Shown here: positions 60,312 to 64,000 of the stretch, in pieces | Layout of the letters: every line of letters starts with the position of its first letter | How positions within the stretch are numbered: position 1 is the first letter of the stretch | From: Myxococcales bacterium | Lineage (GTDB): Bacteria; Myxococcota_A; Polyangia; Polyangiales; Polyangiaceae | Direction of reading: 5' to 3' | Assembly: GCA_016703425.1 (NCBI GenBank) | Contig: JADJCA010000001.1 | Location: 372,001-436,000 of the forward strand | Length of the DNA stretch: 64,000 bases | The notes under the pieces: generated by a model | What the model was told of the DNA's origin: nothing | Database searches by the model: none | The model's input: only the letters and a program-made list of their open reading frames with translations | Translations under genes and position numbers: made by a program

Positions 60312-60379
60312 GCGTGTGCTCTAGGAGTGAACGCGTGGGTAAGTCCTGCCGCTCAGTGGGGTAGGGCTCGGAGGGTTAG

Positions 60380-61045
60380 ATGGCGCTCGGCACCAAGCTA
60401 AAGTGGGTAGTGGCGTTTGCGGCGCTCGGGTTGGCGGCGACGCCGGCCATCGCGCAGCAGCAGACGAAATGCACCGATGATCGGCAGTGCTTTACAGGCG
60501 CTTGCGTCGACGGCGTTTGCAAGGCGACGGACGCCAAGCTGGACGTAATCACCCCCGCGAAGCTGTCGACACAGGAGCAGGTGGCCTACGGCGAACTCCT
60601 GATGCAGCGGATCGAAGGCGTTGCGGCATCCATCGGCAAACAACTGCGCGTCACCCGGGAGGGCAGGGACGTCGTCAAGAGCCTCTGCCTCAACGACAAG
60701 CTGAACCAGGTGGACGTGGCCAAGCGAACCGCCAAGGACCGGCAGGCGGCTCTCAAGGCGGCAGCTCAGGCTGCCCTGGACACGGTGAACGCGCTGCGCG
60801 CCGCACAATCCAAAGAGGTTGCGACGCACGAGTTCACCATCCTTCTCACCATTCAGCGTCGCGTCGAACAGCTGGCCTCGGAAGGCAACTCCTGCGTTGG
60901 GCAGGAGGACGCGTTCCTGGGTGTCTCGAAGGTCGTTGAGACCCGCGACAACAACCTTGCCCCGCCCTCCAGGGAGACCGAGTTCCCTCCCACTGACCCG
61001 ACACTGATCACCGAAGTGCCGAAGTGCACTTCGTGCGTCCGGTAG
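60380..61045 (+). CDS. Small secreted protein of the export cluster
   Basis: A 221-residue protein with a signal peptide (VVAFAALGLAATPAIA) and a Cys-rich N-terminal mature stretch (CTDDRQCFTGACVDGVCK) like small disulfide-rich domains. Predicted helices fill the middle, and the C-terminus has a CTSC pair. No known domain is visible. It has GGAGG before the start and heads a unit with an outer-membrane barrel and OPX lipoprotein, so a role in polysaccharide export or spore-coat synthesis is plausible. Confidence 0.65.
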   Translation: MALGTKLKWVVAFAALGLAATPAIAQQQTKCTDDRQCFTGACVDGVCKATDAKLDVITPAKLSTQEQVAYGELLMQRIEGVAASIGKQLRVTREGRDVVKSLCLNDKLNQVDVAKRTAKDRQAALKAAAQAALDTVNALRAAQSKEVATHEFTILLTIQRRVEQLASEGNSCVGQEDAFLGVSKVVETRDNNLAPPSRETEFPPTDPTLITEVPKCTSCVR

Positions 61046-61124
61046 TCGATCCCGCAGTTCACTATTGGTGATACGACGTCGCACGCGCGAACGTGTGTAC
61101 CAGTCCCTTCTTCGCGTAACAGGA

Positions 61125-62534
61125 ATGAAAACCTTCGAACTTGGCACGAGGCGGTCGTCGTTAGTTGCGGTGACCTTTGCAGTTGTTGCCCTAGGCTCTT
61201 CGCGGGCAAGCGCCCAGGAGTGGCTTAAGGACCGCCAATACCAGGAGGGGGCGGGCGTCCGAACGGGGGACTTGGAACTCCACCCGGGCTTGGGCGGCGA
61301 GGTTGGCTACGATTCGAATTACCTCTTGCGCTCGCACAAGACCGGGTTCTCGAATTCGGCGCCGACGTCCCCTGTTGAAGGGGCAGCGGTTCTCCGCATC
61401 ACGCCGTCGTTGTCGCTCTCGACCTTGGGCGCGCAGCGCAAGGAGGGCGATGTTGATGTGGCGCCGCCGACCATCAAGTTCCGGATGGGACTCGCTGGTA
61501 CGTACCGCCACTTCTTCGGCGCCAAGGTGATTGAAGATCAGCGGAACGTTTCGGCGAACGTCTCGGCGCGCCTTGACGTCCTGCCGGAGAAGCCGATCGG
61601 TTTCGGCGTCTTTGGCGGCTACGAGCGAACGATTCGCCCATCGACGGCGGGTAATCCCGACCTCTCGTTCAATCGCAATGATCTCTCCGCCGGCGGCGAG
61701 CTTGTCATGCAGCCCGGTGGCGGCACGCTCGATTGGCGGCTCGGGTACCAGTTCCGGGCCTCGTTGTTCGAGGACACGTTGGGTGTCCCGTACACCAACA
61801 CGAATCACGAGATTTTTACGAAGGGTCGCTGGCGCTTCCGCCCGCGTACGGCGCTCCTCTACGACGCTTCGTTCCGATGGCTCAACTACTCTGAGAAGCA
61901 GCGCGCGACGACGGTCCTCAACAACGGATCGCCGACACGTGCGCGCTTGGGCCTCACGGGCCTGGTGACTCCGCGCCTCAGCTTCCTCGGCATCGCCGGT
62001 TACGGCACCACGTTCTTCGACGATGGAAAAGCTCTGACGGTTCGCCAGTTCGACAGCGTCATCGGGCAAGCGGAACTTCGCTACTTCCTCAGCGCAGCTC
62101 CGGACTCACCCGATCAGCCCGTCAGCCTCACCGTCTCTTCGGTGGCGTTGGGCTACAACCGTGACTTTCAGACGAGCTTTCTCGGCAACTATTACGGCCT
62201 TGACCGTGGTTACCTGAAGTTTGTCTACATGTTTGGCGGCCGCTTCCTGCTGAGCGCCGAAGGCGGCGTCGGCGCGATACAGTACCCCGAGGTTTTCGCG
62301 ACGGGGACCAACGCGCAGGTCGCGGACAAGTTCACGGACATCCGCGCCGACGCGACGCTGTTTGGTGAGTACCGGTTCACGAGTTCGTTTGGGCTCAACA
62401 CGACCCTGACCTACATCGAGAATTTCAGTAACAAGCAGCTGCCGCTTGGGACCGCTTCGCCGGGTACGGCTGGGCTCTTCGACCTGAGCTGGCGTCGGTT
62501 CGAAGCGTTCCTCGGCGCGCGCTGGTTCCTCTGA
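61125..62534 (+). CDS. Outer-membrane beta-barrel, polysaccharide export cluster
   Basis: A 469-residue protein with a signal peptide (SLVAVTFAVVALGSSRASAQ). The rest alternates in strands with aromatic girdle residues and ends in a C-terminal Phe-x-x motif (FEAFLGARWFL), typical of outer-membrane barrels. Related proteins sit next to OPX genes in myxobacterial exopolysaccharide and spore-coat clusters, where they may form the outer-membrane channel. AACAGGA lies just before the ATG at 61125; an earlier ATG at 61065 adds only basic residues. Confidence 0.75.
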   Translation: MKTFELGTRRSSLVAVTFAVVALGSSRASAQEWLKDRQYQEGAGVRTGDLELHPGLGGEVGYDSNYLLRSHKTGFSNSAPTSPVEGAAVLRITPSLSLSTLGAQRKEGDVDVAPPTIKFRMGLAGTYRHFFGAKVIEDQRNVSANVSARLDVLPEKPIGFGVFGGYERTIRPSTAGNPDLSFNRNDLSAGGELVMQPGGGTLDWRLGYQFRASLFEDTLGVPYTNTNHEIFTKGRWRFRPRTALLYDASFRWLNYSEKQRATTVLNNGSPTRARLGLTGLVTPRLSFLGIAGYGTTFFDDGKALTVRQFDSVIGQAELRYFLSAAPDSPDQPVSLTVSSVALGYNRDFQTSFLGNYYGLDRGYLKFVYMFGGRFLLSAEGGVGAIQYPEVFATGTNAQVADKFTDIRADATLFGEYRFTSSFGLNTTLTYIENFSNKQLPLGTASPGTAGLFDLSWRRFEAFLGARWFL

Positions 62535-62537
62535 GTC

Positions 62538-63137
62538 TTGCTCGCAGTGCTCCGCGTTGGACTGCTGACGCTCGCCGTCGTGATGGCCGCTGGTTGCTCC
62601 GGCAACCGGCCGCCACCGCCTGAGCTGCCGCCGCTCGAGCGCAACACGACCCTCGGCCCTGGCGATCTCCTCCAGATCGATGTCGTGGGCGAGAAGGATC
62701 TGCCGCGGGAATACCAGGTTTTCTCCGACGGTTCGATCGAGTTCCCGTACCTGGACAAGGTCGCCGTGGCGGGGCAGGAGCCCCAACAGGTCGTCGAGAC
62801 GATCAAGGCACGCTTGAAGGAGCAGAAGATCCTCGTCGACCCGAAGGTCACGATGATCGTCAAGCTCTACGCCTCGAAGTCGGTGAGCGTCATCGGGCAG
62901 GTGCAGAAGCCCGGGCAGATTGCGTGGTCGGAAGGCGTGACGCTCCTCAAGGCGATCTCGCAAGTGGGCGGGGTCACGCAACTCGCCAACAGCAACAGCG
63001 TGGTCCTCATTCGACGGACCAAGGACGGCCGCAGCCTGCGCGTCCTCGTGAGTCTCGACGGCATCATCGAGAACCAGCAGGCGGACATCCCGCTACAGGC
63101 TGGCGACACGATCAAGGTCGAGCAGCGCGCCTTCTGA
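62538..63137 (+). CDS. Polysaccharide export lipoprotein (OPX/Wza-like)
   Basis: A 199-residue OPX protein. The lipobox is VMAAGC, followed by the Poly_export domain (LGPGDLLQIDVVGEKDLPRE, then SDGSIEFPYLDKVAVAG) and an SLBB domain (VSVIGQVQKPGQIAWSEGVT). It lacks the long C-terminal helix of E. coli Wza and is the short type that works with a separate barrel, fitting the preceding gene. The start is TTG at 62538 or GTG at 62547. The stop is inside a small repeat. Confidence 0.88.
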   Translation: MLAVLRVGLLTLAVVMAAGCSGNRPPPPELPPLERNTTLGPGDLLQIDVVGEKDLPREYQVFSDGSIEFPYLDKVAVAGQEPQQVVETIKARLKEQKILVDPKVTMIVKLYASKSVSVIGQVQKPGQIAWSEGVTLLKAISQVGGVTQLANSNSVVLIRRTKDGRSLRVLVSLDGIIENQQADIPLQAGDTIKVEQRAF

Positions 63138-63162
63138 GCGCCTTCTGAGCTGGCCTTCTGAG
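63130..63162 (+). repeat. Three CCTTCTGAG repeats at the end of the OPX gene
   Basis: CCTTCTGAG occurs at 63130-63138, 63141-63149 and 63154-63162, with TCTGAG again shortly after. The first copy contains the stop codon of the OPX gene, so this looks like a local duplication of the gene end. No function is evident. Confidence 0.7.
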
Positions 63163-63261
63163 TTGCGCGTCTGAGTTGCCCGACAGCGACTCGACGTCGC
63201 TCTAGCGCGCGCCGCGAGGCCGATTGCAGCCGCCTGCGCGTCGGGTTACCCACGGCGCATC

Positions 63262-64000
63262 ATGACGCTCCCGCGCTTCGACGAGAACGCCCCTCGCCCC
63301 ATCGCCGAGCTCGGCGCCCAATCGGGAACGACCTTGGAGCGCCTGGTGGGCGTCATGCGACGCCTCTTGGCCGACGACGGCTGTCCCTGGGACCGCGAGC
63401 AGGACTTCGCGAGCCTCAAGCGCTACGTGCTCGAAGAAGCCTGCGAGGTGATGGACGCCATCGACACCGGCGACCGCGCGGCGCTCAAGGACGAGCTGGG
63501 TGACTTGCTCTTGCAGGTCGTCTTTCAAGCGGAGTTGGCGCGCACGGAGCGCACGTTTGCCATCGACGACGTCGTGGAAGCCATCGTGTCGAAGCTCGTT
63601 CGGCGGCATCCGCATGTCTTCGGCGACGTCGAGGCCAAGAACACCGACGAGGTCCTCTCCAACTGGGAGAAGATAAAGGTCGCCGAGAAGGGCGAGCGCG
63701 GCGTCCTGTCAGGCCTTCCGCGCAGTCTTCCAGCGTTGATGCGGGCCCAACGCGTCGGCGAGAAGGTGGCTCGCGTGGGCTTCGATTGGGACGATCGAAG
63801 CGGCTCACGAGCCAAGGTCACGGAAGAAGTTCGAGAGTTGGATGAGGCCATTCTGTCGGGTTCGCGCGAGGCCATCGAAGAGGAGCTCGGCGATGTGTTT
63901 TTCGCCCTCGTGAATCTGGCGCGCCACATCGACGTGGATGCGGAAGGCGCCTTGCGGAAGACCATCGATAAGTTCAGTCGCCGCTTCGAACACGTTGAAG
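63262..64000 (+). CDS. mazG: Nucleoside triphosphate pyrophosphohydrolase MazG, 3' end beyond window
   Basis: A house-cleaning NTP pyrophosphohydrolase cut by the right edge after 246 codons. From the ATG at 63262 it has the signature CPWDREQDFASLKRYVLEEA and the EExxE/ExxD metal motifs (LEEACEVMDAI, DELGDLLLQVVFQ), then the second MazG domain (VRELDEAILSG, EEELGDVFFALVNLARHI). It removes pyrophosphate from NTPs, including damaged or excess ones. There is no obvious ribosome site before this ATG. Confidence 0.93.
   Translation, partial: MTLPRFDENAPRPIAELGAQSGTTLERLVGVMRRLLADDGCPWDREQDFASLKRYVLEEACEVMDAIDTGDRAALKDELGDLLLQVVFQAELARTERTFAIDDVVEAIVSKLVRRHPHVFGDVEAKNTDEVLSNWEKIKVAEKGERGVLSGLPRSLPALMRAQRVGEKVARVGFDWDDRSGSRAKVTEEVRELDEAILSGSREAIEEELGDVFFALVNLARHIDVDAEGALRKTIDKFSRRFEHVE

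Noticed and set aside
61191..62981. Minus-strand ORFs of 292 and 291 codons
   Set aside because: Antisense to the outer-membrane barrel and OPX genes. Composition is Arg/Glu-rich without motifs.
1..64000. CRISPR arrays, insertion sequences, prophage or rRNA genes
   Set aside because: No regularly spaced repeats, transposase motifs, phage structural genes or rRNA sequence were seen.

Overview
The window looks like a GC-rich chromosomal segment from a myxobacterium (phylum Myxococcota), most likely the Polyangia/Sorangiineae side. This rests on the pervasive GC-rich codon use, the many secreted TPR proteins and lipoproteins, Ser/Thr kinases including a pseudokinase, a protein with a MYXO-CTERM-like sorting tail, a gene cluster resembling the Glt/Agl gliding-motility machinery, and the block prs - rplY - pth - rpsF - rpsR - rplI - dnaB. 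I see no rRNA, CRISPR array, insertion sequence or prophage. The species assignment is inference.

Layout. 1-2653: a minus-strand unit (roadblock-like protein, conserved hypothetical, zinc-ribbon/Tudor-like protein, PlsC-type acyltransferase cut by the window edge). 2724-9659: housekeeping and envelope genes (Xaa-Pro aminopeptidase, a disrupted XerC, a membrane-anchored sulfatase-fold protein, PilZ protein, phosphoglycolate phosphatase, PurA). 9723-15782: secreted TPR proteins, a pseudokinase coupled to a TPR/PEGA-like protein, and a canonical Ser/Thr kinase. 15893-20422: GH63-type glycosidase overlapping a methyltransferase, and an RlmI-type rRNA methyltransferase. 20711-26903: TPR and lipoprotein genes ending in a MYXO-CTERM protein paired with a putative cytochrome-like lipoprotein.

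27000-30047: an overlapping three-gene unit that encodes a membrane protein resembling a fused ECF-transporter T and S component, interrupted by 28 glycines, followed by two molybdenum-storage-protein (MoSto, amino-acid-kinase fold) subunits. This is the most unusual metabolic module here. 30123-35915: prs and the ribosomal/DnaB block. 35992-48018: ArsA-like ATPase, SpoU methyltransferase, Der and Era GTPases, a GT39-type membrane glycosyltransferase, a large lipoprotein, and an ECF sigma/anti-sigma unit.

48484-60120: seven co-directional genes for a secreted coiled-coil protein, two large periplasmic TPR proteins, a TPR lipoprotein, a small secreted protein, a TolQ/ExbB-like membrane protein and a TonB-like protein with the AgmX/PglI-type C-terminus. 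Together they fit an envelope-spanning, proton-motive-force-coupled machine of the Glt type. 60380-63137: an exopolysaccharide-export-like trio (small secreted protein, outer-membrane barrel, OPX lipoprotein), then mazG running off the right edge.

Several genes carry apparent indels (xerC, pth, the start of the cytochrome-like lipoprotein, and two compensating shifts in the large TPR gene). Most lie in or near short homopolymers and could be sequencing errors; the roughly 200-base loss in xerC is harder to explain that way.
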